Assembly: GCA_900239685.1 (NCBI GenBank) | Contig: OENT01000334.1 | Location: 1-64,000 of the forward strand | Length of the DNA stretch: 64,000 nt | From: Rotaria macrura | Taxonomy: Eukaryota > Rotifera > Eurotatoria > Philodinida > Philodinidae | Direction of reading: 5' to 3' | Part shown: positions 1 through 13,802 of the stretch, piece after piece | Numbering within the stretch: position 1 is the first letter of the stretch | Layout: each line of letters opens with the position of its first letter | Translations under genes and position numbers: made by a program | The notes under the pieces: model-generated | What the model was told of the DNA's origin: nothing | Seen by the model: the letters and a program-made list of their open reading frames with translations, nothing else | Databases searched by the model: none

Positions 1-2469
1 ATTCATTAAGATGGGCTCCATCGTTAGCATCATGGAAAAAGGAATGGACTATTTTTTTTGACAATAAAACGTCAACATAACTTAAATGATAATATTTTGA
101 TGAATTATTCATCGCCAGGATTTCATATTCGAACTTATTATTTTATTTACTAATTAAAATTCCTAGTTATAGGTTTCTTAAGATTTACGAATTGCCTTTA
201 CTCTACGAGATTGAATTCGATAAAACGTACCATATATACAGTGAATCTTTTTGAGAAATTCATCTAATGGAGATACTCACTTAAACTATTTGATGTCAAA
301 ATTTCCAGAAGTTAGCTCATATTAGCCTGAAATAATCATTTGGAAATTTAAGATACCAGATTCTTGAAGTATACGCTTTTGATCTCCATTAATAAATTCT
401 TCTAGGTCTGAGTCATGACAATTGCAATGATAAAAACTATGTTCAAATAGAAAAGTTGCGTTTCGAATAACGAATAAAAATGAGTCAATCTTTAAACGTT
501 CGATTGCTATGCTAACATCGTGACAACTGTGAAAGCCCTTGAAAACGATGCTAACTACAATATTGTAAAGCCAGCCGAAGGGCTAGTCAAATAACTGATC
601 CAAAATCTGGTATATGTATGTTTTTATATTTATATATTCATATTTTAAAATTTGCAAACAATATGGAACATAACATCTTCAGTGTCCAACATTTTTGTTT
701 GATTGTGTGGTGATGCATTCGTTTCTTCGAAGGTTGTAGTTTCGTGTATTTTTCTAGACAGTGGAAAGACGATAATTCTTTTACATAGAACTCAATTTTA
801 ATCAAAGAAGAAGTATATTAATAGTATTTTTTGGAAACGCTCAGACTAATTTGTTGTTACAAGATGAATTTGTTATTTTAGAACGACAGAGAATATTCCC
901 TGATGATTTGAACGACAAACAATATTTTCTGACACAAAACTCGTAGCAAAACAAGGATGGACGTAAAAATGAAATTAGTTGATTTGAATTTCAACTCATG
1001 AATAGTTTCAACGAGTCTCATTGAAAGAATGTTATTTCAGATTTCCTAAATCGCAACTAAGCCTATCTCGTGCGAGTCCTCGTACCCTTTCTTCATTACA
1101 TCTGCTCAAGATATCAAATTTTTACTCGTAAAACTCAAATCGATGTGCTCTTGATTTCGACATGGATTGTTTTCACAATCTATTTATCGTTTAAGTCTTT
1201 TTTAAATATGAGATCGATATTTATGGTTCTATTTATTTCAAACAACAAATAAACATTCTTGTTATCGACATATTCATGTCACAAAATCTAACATTTGACA
1301 AGTGGTGTTTGTGTCAAAAGTAATCGATATCGTGTCTTGAGTTTGAGCCGTTGTCGTGAATATTGATCATCGGGCGAAAATTTTGCTAAAAATTTAGTTA
1401 AATTTTTTTAAAGTTTATTTTTACTAAATAAGAACACAATAATACCTGGATGAGCCGATTGTGTAGGATTTCCCAATAAATCGACCTTCTACAGGTAAAG
1501 GAAATCGTGTTATTATGATTTCTGTTGTTTCGATACGTCCAGCTCATTGTAACCGCGATTACTAATTATCGTAAGGTTCAAATCTCGGGAGAATATTTTC
1601 TAATCATCTTACCTAGTCGTTCATAGATGTCATAAGAATGTAAGAAGATGATCTTATTGATGTAAGATCTATTACACTCTAACTGAGGATAGAGAACCTG
1701 ACTATTTTCTTCTAGATTATGTTTCATGAAACACTTTCTTCCGAAAGTAAGAAAAATGAAGATGTTAGCGCTATCTCCGTATCATTTATTATTGCTAATC
1801 GTATGAACCTTATTTTATTCGATCAATTCGAGGGATCTTAACTGTCAAGCCAACTACGATTGGAGAAGTTAGGTTTTCTAACCTGTTTATGTTAACACTC
1901 GCTTTATGTCGTTTTTCTCGACGATTTACATGACTTACCTTGAACGTATACACACGTCCACCTTTATCGTTGAGATAGTACATAAGAAACATGTTGTCCT
2001 TTTATTCAATATCGAGAATAATCTAGAAATAAGCAAACAAAAGCAAAAAGAAGCCAGCTTCTACGTCTACATATTTTTATCATTTAATAGAAAATCGAGA
2101 TCTGTATACACACACACACATATATATATATGTCTATCTGAACGCAAAAAGGGCTTGGTCAATTTTCATTAAGGAAAATGTATATGAAAGAGAAAAAGTA
2201 ATAAAGTAGAAGGAATGCATCATCATTTAACAAATAGAAAACAAACAATAAGAAATAAATGAAAAAAAATACATCGCTGAATTTTTTTTAAATATATATA
2301 TATATCATATAAGTAGAAGAATAAAACATCTGACTATATGCATAACATTTTAATCAGTATATATATACAAGAGCAAAAAAAAAGCTTATAAATGATGAGA
2401 TTAACACATGAGTACTGTTTCCTTCTTGAGTTTGAATTAAAGGCATACTACATAAAAATGAAAACATAT
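1..2469. other. Stretch without a supported gene
   Basis: No open frame here is long or gene-like, and no chain of phase-matched exons was found. At the very left edge, the minus strand at about 1-45 reads open from a possible acceptor near 46-50, so an exon of a neighbouring gene could enter from outside the window; this cannot be tested here. Near 2107-2131 there is a short (CA)n/(TA)n tract and near 2291-2304 a (TA)n tract. The right end is the 3-prime flank of SMC6; no AATAAA was seen close after its stop. Confidence 0.5.
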
Positions 2470-5400
2470 TTAATCGGAATCATTACCATCGTTTATTTCC
2501 ATCAATGTGCGTTTTGGTTGAGGCATTCGTAGGATCCGCATGTCATCAGTAACTTTGATAAAACTAAAATAGAATAGAGAACTGCCGGATGAGGTAAACA
2601 ATCTATATCATATTTTTACCTTAGATCTTGTGGTGTTAAAAATATATATTGCTTTTTCTTTTCACGAGCAACTTCAAGAACAAGATTCATGGCTGTTCGA
2701 CGTGTTACATGATCCTAGTAATAATCGACAACTTCAGAATTACGAAAACGAACCATTTAACTTGACATTTTCTGAACAATCTCATCGTATATTAATAAGG
2801 GGCTCAATGTGTATTATCAATTGATGATTAAAATGTCGTACATGATCAGTGTGAGTTCAGATTAGATGTTTTCTACGAGAATAAATTTCTTCGTCAATAG
2901 TGGAAAATAGATTCATTCACCTGTTTTGAATTTCGCTGCATAGAGCCCGTGATATTCGTTCAATTAGTTTCATATTCACAGACTGTATCTTTAATATTGT
3001 TCTCTAGCCTTTTTGAAAATTTCATATAAACTGTCAGATCAGACATAAACTATAAAAGCGTTTTGTAGAAGAATTACAAACATTTTATGCTGAATGTCTA
3101 GTCCAGTTTTCTTCGTAGAATGAGAAAAGTAGCTTCATTGCAAGATAATTTGTAATGTAGCTCAAGCATAAATCTATCAAAAGATTTCAACAAATTCGAA
3201 TTCCATATCTCGATAAAAAATAGTCATCTATTCTTGTTAGATGTAAAAGTTTTTTGAAGCATTTACTCATCGATTCAATAATAATTCATTTTAGATTTGA
3301 TTACTATTACCATTATTCTTGTTTGATACAAGTTCTGAAAAACAAACAAGTAGAAATGACATCGACAATAAACTTGAAGTCATTTTCGTGGAAATATTTT
3401 TTACTTTGGACTGTGCTCATTTGAACTAGTTTAGAAAGATGGCAAAGAGTCTTAAATAATTGTAATAATGAAATAACTCCAACATGACTTCACAATGTTC
3501 TTGGTTTTGACGTTAATCATACTACAAAATTGAATTTGATATCTGAAATGGAACTATTAAGAAAGATTTACTGAAATTCTCATGGTTTTTTATTGGGTAA
3601 CTGATCATAGTGGAATTATAGAAAAAAACGCTAGAAAATGAATTTTCTTTTCGTTTTACATGCTAGAAATTTTTTATTCACAAATTCAATGGATCAGATA
3701 TTCAACTTGCACTTTTGAGAAAAAACGGTTGTTTTCTATATGACTACTACTGTAAGCTTTTTCTTTGTATTTTCTTGAGAAAACAGACAAGAAATTATAT
3801 TATGCTAGAGATACGAGTTTGCTACATTTGGATGCCAACTTCAATCGTGCATCCTTCATTTAGGAAATACGATTGTTCTCTAGATTTGCCTATACAATTT
3901 TCGACGATGTCAATGCTATCGATTACTATAAAACGATGCTTGATTTCGAGCAAGGTAGCCGAAAGAACAGAAAATCTATAGTTGTTAGATTCAATTGTGC
4001 TTTACGACATAAAATGTAAATTGAAGCTAAGTGATCAACAATAAAGAAAGGAAACTACGTTGTTCTTTACCATGAAAACATCGAATTCATCGAGACAACG
4101 TAATGGCATTTCAACAACTTCCCAAAGAGCAAGCATGAAACAAACAGTTGAAAACGAACGTTCACCACCCGATAATGAACGAGTATCTTTATGAACTTCA
4201 TCACCACGTGGCGTAATCTAGAAAATAAACTAGTGTCAAATTGGATCATACATAAGAGAAAACAAACTTCAAGAGAAAGTGTTCCTTCCAGATGATCAAA
4301 TATAGCTTCGCCAGTATAATTTCTTGATTCAAGAAATGAAGTAAAACAACTGCTAGTCAATCTAGCTGTTGATTCCAACAGATTTTTATATTGTTGACCA
4401 CGATGACGTGCAGCTTTGAATAATTTCTATGAAAAAGAAAATATTCTTATGACATATAAACATTCAAAAAAATTGAAAAAGATATTCGTACATGAATTAG
4501 TTTTTCTTGCTTATCAACAATACGGCCAAACGTATCTAAATTTATGTTGACTTGTTCCAAACGATCTTGAATTTGTTTTACATTATGTGACCTTAGAAAT
4601 AAATAATAATACATCATTATGACACATATAGATTAAGATATTGGATCAACATCAATTGTTCGAAAACTTCTTCTAATAAAAAGTTCGCAAACTAGCCAAG
4701 TTATTTTAGACTTTATCTTCTACAATTATGATCATCGTATTAGTGTTTTAAGTTTTGAACGAAATGTTCTAATGACTTGGAAGTCTTACATCATCTACAC
4801 AAAACGATGTATCGATTTGAACTTTTCAAAATATATAGCTTCTAATGAAGTCGATTGGTGAACAGTATTTTCAAATTGTTTTTGACTAATACAATATGTA
4901 GAATTAGAATGAAAATATTCTTACACATTTTTATTTGTTTCGATAAATTTTAGAAGAGCTTCAAGACTTCGTCGTATTGCTTTCACATCAATATCAGCTT
5001 TTGGTCGTTCTTTAAGTAAATTTTGAGCTTTGAAAATTTGTATTTGAAGTTTATTTTCAATAAATTTCTTTGTAGCTTCATGTTGTTCTAATTTTCGTTG
5101 ATTATCATCAAGACCTTTCTGTAATTCATTTATAGCTCGCTGTCCATTTTCTTTTAAAGCATCACATGCTTGAAGTGCTGTTTTACATTGTTCAGCTTGA
5201 TCACGTTTTTCCATCACACGATCTCGGGCATGTGATAAATCATCTGAAACTTGTCGGTATTCGGGTGATTCCATTTCAGCTCTTGATTTTTGTTCTTGAA
5301 TAGATTGTTTAAGAGACTCGATACGATTATCATATTCCAATAAGTCATTTTCACAATCGGTCATATTAGAATCATTGGGTGCTTCAATCAATTGTAAATC

Positions 5401-8400
5401 ACGAAGTTCCTTTGAGAATAAAAAAAAAACAATAGCCTATCGGATCAGATCACTTGCTCAAAATCATGCATGGTGCACGATCAAGTACTAGAAAACTTGC
5501 GATAGAGCTATGTATGTAGAATCTCTTTGGCAGATTAATGTATATTTTGGCATAACAGCGATTTGATAGCTATTAGATTTGTGAAACATTCAGAAAGACT
5601 TCAACGAGACACTGCATTCACTTGATTATGTATTTCAAAATGTTAAGAATTTCAATCTGTGATTGCAGTTCGATAAAAATAGTTTTGCTATTTCAGACAG
5701 CCGATTGTACTGATTCTCAATATTTTGTGTATTAAGTAGTACGGATAGTATTTATCCTTAATGAAAATTGGGTTTTATAAAAATCTAGTGTAGATTTCAT
5801 AATGCATATCTAGTTTGAAGAACATTTGCGTCGTATATTTCACTGCAAAGAAATTCCATGAAAATGATGATGTCGAATCACAATTTCATGTTCAAATACC
5901 ATGAAAAATACAGAGATACTACGATTCGGATGTCAACAAGAAAACTCGAGGACAAATATCGTCTCGGCTTAGTTCGATTACATCGCTCACTACATGTTTA
6001 CCTTTCCAAATCGGCCACATTTGACTTTGACTTCGTTGATTGTTGTATCCAATGCTGCAACTGTTTGCTGATGTTGATTGACTCGTTTTTGTCTTTCGGC
6101 TAATTTAGCCTTCACTTCTTGCATTTGTTGTTCAGTATTATAACAATCGTTTTCGGCACGACTAAATTGTTGCATAGATAAACACACACACACACACATA
6201 TGCAGTCTTTTCTTAGAATTTAAAAGGAAGATAATCGATTTCAAACATACGTGATTTGTTCAGCAAGATCTTCGATAAAAAATCGAGGATTTTGTACCTT
6301 ACATGTATAACAGCGAAATACATATGTATTTTGCATTTCTGTACCATTCGGAAGAAATGCCTAGGAAGAAAAACAAGAATAGGAAATGAATCTTTATCAA
6401 TGGGAAAAAATTCTTACAGCAACACAATTTTGTGGAGCCTTTTTTTCCATAATACGACGTGCAGTTTCATAATTATCCATGAGAATTTTTTGTTCGATTC
6501 GTCCCTAGAAAATAGGCATATCTCATTAATAAACAAGAAGATAGAATATTATATTAGACCTGGTCAATTAAAAAGCACGCAACTGTTGGATTATCAATAT
6601 CGAGCATTGATAAAATTGTAGTCAAATTCGATGAAGGTAGCTAAAAAATATTCTCCAAGTTTTTTTAAGACTTATACATCTAGAAATATTTACTCGAAGA
6701 TTTTGATAGACTTTTGATTGATATTTCATGACTATAAAATGAAACAATGCATTAGAATAAACAAAGCAGAATACGAAAGAGATCGGTTACCGGTAATACT
6801 TGGTCGATAGTCCATTTCTTGTGCTGGTACACAACGTGAAAGAATTTCAAGAAAAACTCTTTCATCTTCACGACATGAGCAAAGATAACCTTGTATAGAA
6901 TTTCCAATAGCTTGTTCGATAGCAATAGCCCATTTACGATCAACGAGACGGATATGTTTACCTAAAAATAGTTTTTGTTAATATTCTCGAAACAATAAGT
7001 TCTTTCACCGAAGGGACCACAGGGCATTTCAAAAGAATTCAAGAAAGGAATTGTAGTGAATCTCGCCTCGCGTTTTATTTTCAACTTATGTTTCACATAT
7101 ATATATATATATCCTACGTGCGTTCGATATCAATTCAGTGAAACAATATTTGCACAGTTGAGAATAATAGTGAAGAAAAAGAAATGAATTGCATATCATT
7201 CTAGAAAACTATCAAATGATGAAACATTTCTCAACAGTCGTATTCTCACGGAAGAAACATCACGTACTATTTCTCATTTTGCCTTTGGAATAATTCAAGA
7301 AAGACAATTGAAAAATAACGTGCTACTGAACTTTGACAGTCAAGTGTTGAATAGAAAACATGTACGAGTAGCTCCTTTATAAAATACTGTCTAAAAAACC
7401 AAAACATTTAGTTGAAAAGAATGTCCGCTTACATTACAGCAAAACGGACTAAGAAATTTCGAATCGGAGTATCTTCGTTTGAGTGTGCAGAACTCTTGAA
7501 CAAGACATTCAGCAGTTCAACAGAACTTTCTTGAAATTTCCTTAGTGTCACAAAATACCTCAGAGAATCATCCAGTCACTAACAAAATGCAGATGAGAAC
7601 TGAACGTCAAACTATGTTTCTAAATTTTATGGCCTTTTAAAAACGACAAAAATGTTGAGCTACCTATTATATTTATTTTTTATTGTGTTTCTGAGATAGG
7701 CTCTGTTATGATCGACAAGATTGTCTCGATATTATGTTTGACTTGATACTCCGACGAAGAAAAATACTATCTATTGATTTTCCAATAGAATTAGCATATG
7801 AAAAAAAGAATTCCAAATACTAATGAATTTCTTATGCTCTGTTTCTCTTACACATGTAGATTGGTCTTGTAAGCGTTGATATTTCTAGTAATAACAACGG
7901 ATTTCCGTACCACACGCAGTTCTTATCAAGCATATACTTACCAACAGGTCCAATAGGTATTTGTTTGAATCTATGTGCTTGCTTTTCAACTTCTTTCAGA
8001 ATAGCAATTGTATATCGTCCATAGATTGTTATACGATCTTGTTTAGCTGCTTTAAGTTGTTGAATATGACCACGTCGTCGACGTAAAGAATCTTCGTGTT
8101 GCTTTAAAATTGCTTGATCATCGAAAAGACTTTGACGTTCATCATCGTACAATTGTCGAAAATTTGCTTGTTCACCTTCTTTCATAGATAATATTTGTCG
8201 TTGTTCAGCAACTAGAACTTTCAATTCTTCGATTCGTTGACAAACTTTATCATAATCAGTATTAGCTGATGCTCTAGAGAAATAATTAATAGATTTCGTT
8301 TTATGTTTTAAAAGTCGAAAATCGTCGTACTTGCGTCGCATTTCATTAACCTTATTTTGAAGTTTTTTCTTTAATTCAACTTGTATTTGAAGTTCTTTTT

Positions 8401-11064
8401 CGGATTTAGTTACTTCGTGTAATAAATCACGTTTTTCTTTGTGAAATACTTTCATTCGACGTTCAAGATCATCGTGTACACGTTTTTCTTCAATAGTACT
8501 ATTTGCAACTTCTTGTGCTTTACGCAGTAGTTCATCACGTTTAGTCTTTTCATTTTTCATATCTTCCTATAGATCAAAATTGAAAATGAAATACAAAAAA
8601 CAAAACATTTGGACTAAAATAACACACCACTAAGGCATCACGTTTTTTCATATATTCTTGAACAGCATATTGATTGTCCGAAATTTTCTTTTCAGTTTCT
8701 TCTAATGCCTGAAATAGAATACGAATTAGAAAATTTATGTTATTAAAAAGGAAAAACGAAAAGCAAACTAGTGTGTTACTTACTTTTTCAAGCTTATCTA
8801 CGTCTGACCATTCAAGCTGTCCTTGTAGATTATCAGCATTGGCTTTGGCATCACGGATAGATTCAGCAAATTTTAATTGTGCTTCAAGATCTTCTTGTTG
8901 TGCTTGAATCTCCTTTCGTTTCTACTTATTCCGAGATTTAATAAGAAAATCGAAATTAAAATTTTCTTTTTCTTTACTTTCACATGATCGGCAAGTAAAG
9001 ATCTTGAATTACGAATTTCAACTGTATTTTCTTGAAGATCTTCAACCATTTTTTGTAGTTGAGTTGCTTTTAAAAAGAACTTCAAACAAGAAAACAAAAG
9101 TATTGTGAGCAATGCTGATCAAAACTATCATGTTTGATGAGAGAGTAGAGCCCGTAGGCTTTGAGGACCCAAATTTTCGAACTTAAACTCTGTCCAATGT
9201 AAATAAAAATGATTCATTGATCTAGAGAAATCTTGTACTGTTGTGGAATAAGCTATTTGAAGTGTTCTTTTATTGAATGATTGTTCAGTGAGTAAGTGCT
9301 AGATAATTATTAATGCGGAAAACTGGCTATTAAATTTGAACGTAGTATGAAGCAAGTTCGTTATGAAATAATATTGTCACAAGGCTTAGACGAAAAAGAC
9401 TTGAGTCGACGTTACGATATTCTTACGATGGTATCATAGAAATGCAAGATTGTGTTATTTTGGTTTCATTTCATCGACTATGATTTTCGCACATCCAAAG
9501 AGTACGATATTGCTAGTTCTATGAATTCATCTGCATGAAGATTTCTATTCAAATAAACTTTGAAGTGGAACATGGATTTACCACGGCACCTAAGAAGGAA
9601 TCTCCCTGTGTAAAAACGATTCAGTGCATATTAATCTTCGTTTATAAGATTCTTTTCAAAATGAAAGATACATACGATAAGAAGAATTAGGTTCCTTTTT
9701 CCTTTAGATTATCTCCTATTATATGAAATAATCGTATATCTACCCGTTTTAATTCGTTCCTGTTTACATTCATGAGCAAAGTTTTTCAGAGCAATAAAAG
9801 ATTACAAAAGTCTAAAGATAAAAAATTTGCGGCTGAAGTCAAGAACTTTCTCTGTTCATAATAAGAACAATAAGTGAATATGATCTTCAGATTATAATTG
9901 TTTGTATTCGCAAGATAAGAGCCGATGAAATGCAAGCACTTAAGATACCAAGTCTGCAAGGAAGGTTAAACTTCGTTGAAGAAAGAAAAAGTCAATTAAC
10001 TTTTCGTATTTAGAATGAAGTCGAAATAATCGATTACATCACAGTCACAGAAGACTATTCAATGGAAACTGATTGAACTTTCCTCGAACAGTAGTTCAAA
10101 TAACAAATTTCTATTCAAAATCAATGCCATTAGTATACTTACATTATATTTATCTTTTGTACTTTTTGTATTCAGAAAATTTTTTGCTATATCTTGATTA
10201 AGCATACACATAGGATTATCTACTTGTATGTTAAAATGTGCCACAATCGTATCAATCGTATCTTTTTTATCGGAGACTGTTTTGCCTGAAAGATAGATTT
10301 TCGTAGAGGAATACGAATACAAACAAATACAAAATAGATTTACCATATTCGTTTTTAATCACATACTGACTGCTACCTTTGATGGTTATCTTACGTATGA
10401 TTGTTATCGATCGACCAAAACGTTCGATATCAATGGCTTCAAGGCCTTGATTACACAAAACAACTGATATTTCAGCAAAACTATTAAAACAGAAGAAAGA
10501 CTTTTAACAATCGAAAAACAAAACTCGATACAATGTTTACCTTTTACCATGCTGAATAAAACGACTGATATTTGAACAACGGCTAGTACTTGTTGCACGA
10601 CCACCGAGGGTTAACGTGATTGCATTCATTATTGCAGATTTACCACCTGAACAATTAGTTTGTTGAAAAAAGTAATGAAATAAAATTGTTGTTCATGTCA
10701 GACGGACTAAAAAGATTGATACATACTTCCATTATTGCCAATGACCATGTTTAGATTCTCATTAAAATCAAATTCGAGAAATGTATGACACATAAAGTTT
10801 TTTACACTGATTCTAATAATAGTACCAGCATTTTTATGTAACTAGAACGAAGTCTAATGTGAATTAAATGATTGATACAAATCGCTCAATATTTACAATA
10901 TCAGGAGTTAGTTGATACAATTGAGATGAATAGTTACTATACATTGGTGGTAGATTCTCATCTTGTTCTACATTGTCGTGATCATTAGAATGTTCAATAC
11001 GTTTTGATTTTTTACGTGGCACAACTGCGGCACTTCCAGATAGCGAAGAGCCACGTTTGGGCAT
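2470..11064 (-). CDS. SMC6: SMC6, structural maintenance of chromosomes protein 6
   Basis: SMC6 is the ATPase arm of the SMC5/6 complex, which acts in the nucleus in recombination repair and replication-fork stability. I assembled 22 coding exons: 11064-10897, 10841-10727, 10646-10541, 10480-10344, 10285-10143, 9079-8978, 8921-8784, 8708-8628, 8566-8331, 8273-7942, 6961-6791, 6731-6694, 6640-6560, 6504-6418, 6360-6251, 6161-6002, 5409-4925, 4591-4492, 4426-4268, 4217-4071, 2714-2620, 2563-2470. All phases match and the sum is 3285 nt, 1094 aa, close to human SMC6 (1091). Walker A GNNGSGKS lies at residues 91-98, split by an intron. The hinge begins near PIGPVG (about 515). The signature [13 protein letters not shown] starts at 998 and Walker [10 protein letters not shown] near 1021. 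Long coiled-coil arms flank the hinge. FNIQVDNP and ATQLQKM are SMC6-specific. Introns of 0.6-1.4 kb sit at 2715-4070, 5410-6001, 6962-7941 and 9080-10142. The start follows the SMC6-like MPKRG. Two acceptors end in AAG instead of TAG or CAG. The gene looks intact. Confidence 0.95.
6694..6731 (-). other. 38-nt micro-exon in the SMC6 hinge
   Basis: The exon before (ending ACC G at 6791) and the exon after (starting CTA at 6640) are out of phase with each other. A 38-nt segment bounded by TATAG and GTAAAT restores the phase and encodes [13 protein letters not shown], which fits the hinge position where human SMC6 reads FRNEIYDVRH. It is far too short to be noticed as an ORF. Confidence 0.85.
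8274..8330 (-). other. 57-nt intron in frame inside SMC6
   Basis: Within the N-terminal coiled coil, a GTACGA...CTCTAG segment of 57 nt has both splice signals, a length typical of this gene and no stop in frame. Retaining it would add 19 residues (about [10 protein letters not shown] onward) without breaking the protein. The inserted residues look less coil-like than their neighbours, so I treat it as an intron in the SMC6 model, but either isoform would be translatable. Confidence 0.6.
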
Positions 11065-12199
11065 ATTTTTTGATGTGGTGGAGATATCAATAAAAATGCG
11101 TTCAGACAACAATATGTATGAGATCTAAAATGGAAGGGAAGGAGAGAAATACGTTGAACAAATGTTCTTTCACGGTTTACATCACAACCATGAGTAAATA
11201 TAGGAAGGTATCTTTCTGAAGAAACATCAATGAAAATCCAGATACGCATACGCATTATGAACTAATTATTTTATGTTCAAGAAAGGCGTTAGGCGAGTTA
11301 AAACTAGACAACGGTCTACACTCCAGATTGTATTCCTAATACAACATGGATCAATTGAACTATCCATTCAGAAACTTTTGACTATGTTGAACGTGAATTC
11401 AGATTTTTTCTAAGATTTATTTTTCAAACTCTAAATAAGAGAACTCGTTTTTTTCTTACAACCAGATATCTATTATTCATTACTTATAGATGTCACCACA
11501 TTAATCGGAAACATTGTGTTTCGCGCTACTTTGGCGAAATATTGTTTGAAGATTGATCCTGCTGTGTGCGTCGGAATTAGATCGTAACCATTTGTCTGTG
11601 AATGATATCTGAAAATCAGATTTAGAAATTAGATAAGATAATGATTTATCATCTATTTCTATATAAAAACAATTTGCTTATACGCAATATATAATCCAAC
11701 ACGATGAAAAAAAACAGAAGGAATCTCGCGTCTTATGCCTAATATCGAGATGAACCTGTGAGATCGTAGCTATATTGTACTTTATGCATATATCAAAAGA
11801 TCCTATCTACTGTGTGAAGAACGATCTTTCTTTCATGGCATCTACTATGCATTCGTGAGAGAGCAACCAGCCATATATGAATATATCGACGTAAAGAATT
11901 CCAAAAGTTCGAAAACCAACGAAAATTAAAATTTCTTCGTCTTCGATCTGAAATCTACAACACGAAGAACTAGACACTCAAAAACAAATGATTAGAGAAC
12001 CAGAAGTGAGTGATTTATCGTGATATTTATAGTGCAACTTCTGAGCAATACAACGAATTTCGAAAACTCTTTTTCAAACAATTGGCCCTAACTGTTCTCT
12101 ATAAATCACATTATAGTTAGTGTACTTACATTTCCAACATTCACAAAACTCTAGCAGATTCTAACGTCAACCTAATGACAGAGGGCTTTTTTATTATTG

Positions 12200-12945
12200 A
12201 ATTATCAGCATGTATTTAAAACATAAAATTTCAATGAAAAAATCAATTTGCATAAAACGGGCAAATGTCAAAGAATCTTGTAATACGCATACATACGTTG
12301 AATTTCAAGGCTCTAGTCTTGATGGTTGGCAAGAAAACTTATTTGCAAGTTGGGAAAAAACTTATGCGTTAATTATGAAAAAATCAATATCCCATTTTCT
12401 TTTGACCTGTCTTAACTATGCTCAATCTCAAAATCCATCAGGTGTTATAACGTGAAAAATCGGATATTTCCCCAATGTTTAAAGATGTTCATAGAAATAA
12501 TGATGATGACCGTTTTCATGGGAAGATAACGCCTCGTAAAACGGTACGGTCGATCGTGGCGAAATCCAAAGAAAAGTAAGGCAGCTATTCACCGATGTAT
12601 GGTCGTTAAGGGTCATTGAACACACCGTTTCCAATGGTCGCAATAATCGCCCTGGAAAGACTGAACACCGAGATTTGTAATAGCCAATTTTTGTTTCTCG
12701 TTATCTTCAATAATGCCTTCGACATCAATGTAAGTGCCGAAAAGAATTTCCCAATCATACGATATCGAATGAAATTCATGAAGACGAGCGACATGCATTT
12801 GAACGTGAAGTTTGTTCAATAATAGTGCGGTTGAATGTGGCACCATAATATGTATAAAAAACAAAAGAATAAAAATAATGATCGACAGAGATGAAAAGAA
12901 ATGGAGAACAGTTTCTGTTGTAACTGAATTTTCAAAGGAAGACAT
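12200..12945 (-). pseudogene. Possible decayed coding region, family unknown
   Basis: On the minus strand an open frame of 110 codons (12945-12613) has a hydrophobic stretch followed by a protein-like part (for example LFGTYIDVEGIIEDNEKQKL). After its stop, other minus frames stay protein-like down to about 12200 but are interrupted by several stops and frame changes, which suggests a pseudogene. The 12520-12700 part is richer in GC than its surroundings. A competing plus-strand frame of 81 codons (12210-12455) overlaps it. I do not recognise the family. It could also be a chance open frame. Confidence 0.25.
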
Positions 12946-13700
12946 GTACTTATATATGAATATAATGCATCGGAATTACTTGATATCTGTTTCGTGTGAC
13001 AGCCCGTGATATTCGCTTAAAATCAACTCAACGTAGCAATTATTTCTTTAGAAGGAAAATCAATTCTATTGTATTTATGCCAGATCATATTTTAGTATAT
13101 GAAATCAAACAAATCACATCTAAAGAATAATGAGTTACGTTAAACAGATTTTCAGAATTGGTATTCGTTATATTTGACTTCCATACTTGAAACAGTTGGT
13201 AACAGGGATATATTAACAATCTAAAGTATCAACGCATAATCCGTACATTATCAGTTTGTTTTACCATCTAACAAAATATGTTTTTTCAGGCATGCATGAG
13301 AAACTGATTAAAACTTCATTCAAACAGTGATTTAAATCAATATAGAAAACATATTGATGTTCCTTTTGAAAGGCATTCAAGAACGATACATTCTCAAAAA
13401 ATTGCACTTAGCTTACATTCGTATCAGCAGCAAAATGATAACAAAAGTCATTCATAAAATTCTTCATTACCTAGTTTTTGATATACATATTTAGCGACTT
13501 TGACTTCATTCGATCATCTTTTTCTATTTATTTTTTATGGTGATTTACTTGAAATTCGAACACATGTCTGAATCAGAAATCAAGACAACGTGTTTCTCGT
13601 GTTTTCTATCTTCGAACTGTTCCTTTAAGACACTTGCAGACGTTTTTAATAGTCACATAGACGACCTTTCATAAGTAAGCTAAACATAGAGAAAAATGAG

Positions 13701-13706
13701 TTTATT
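13701..13706 (-). promoter_or_regulatory. Polyadenylation signal AATAAA of the exchanger
   Basis: AATAAA on the minus strand, about 100 nt downstream of the exchanger stop codon. Confidence 0.5.
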
Positions 13707-13802
13707 GAAAGTACGATTTTATAAAAAATAGATGAAAATATCTTAGTCAGAAAAGTATTTTCACTTGAAACGATACGTCAAAATGAAGAAACAAAGTAAA
13801 CA

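Larger units (their letters stand above)
11065..13802. other. Spacer between SMC6 and the exchanger gene
   Basis: This 2.7 kb stretch lies upstream of SMC6 and downstream of the exchanger, both on the minus strand, so the SMC6 promoter should lie just right of 11064. Apart from the decayed coding-like segment at 12200-12945, described separately, I see no gene. An AATAAA on the minus strand at 13701-13706 lies about 100 nt past the exchanger stop and is its likely polyadenylation signal. Confidence 0.5.

Noticed and set aside
2944-13018. The 15-mer AGCCCGTGATATTCG occurs near 2944 and near 13003
   Set aside because: The match does not extend on either side, and one chance 15-base match is not surprising in 64 kb of biased sequence.
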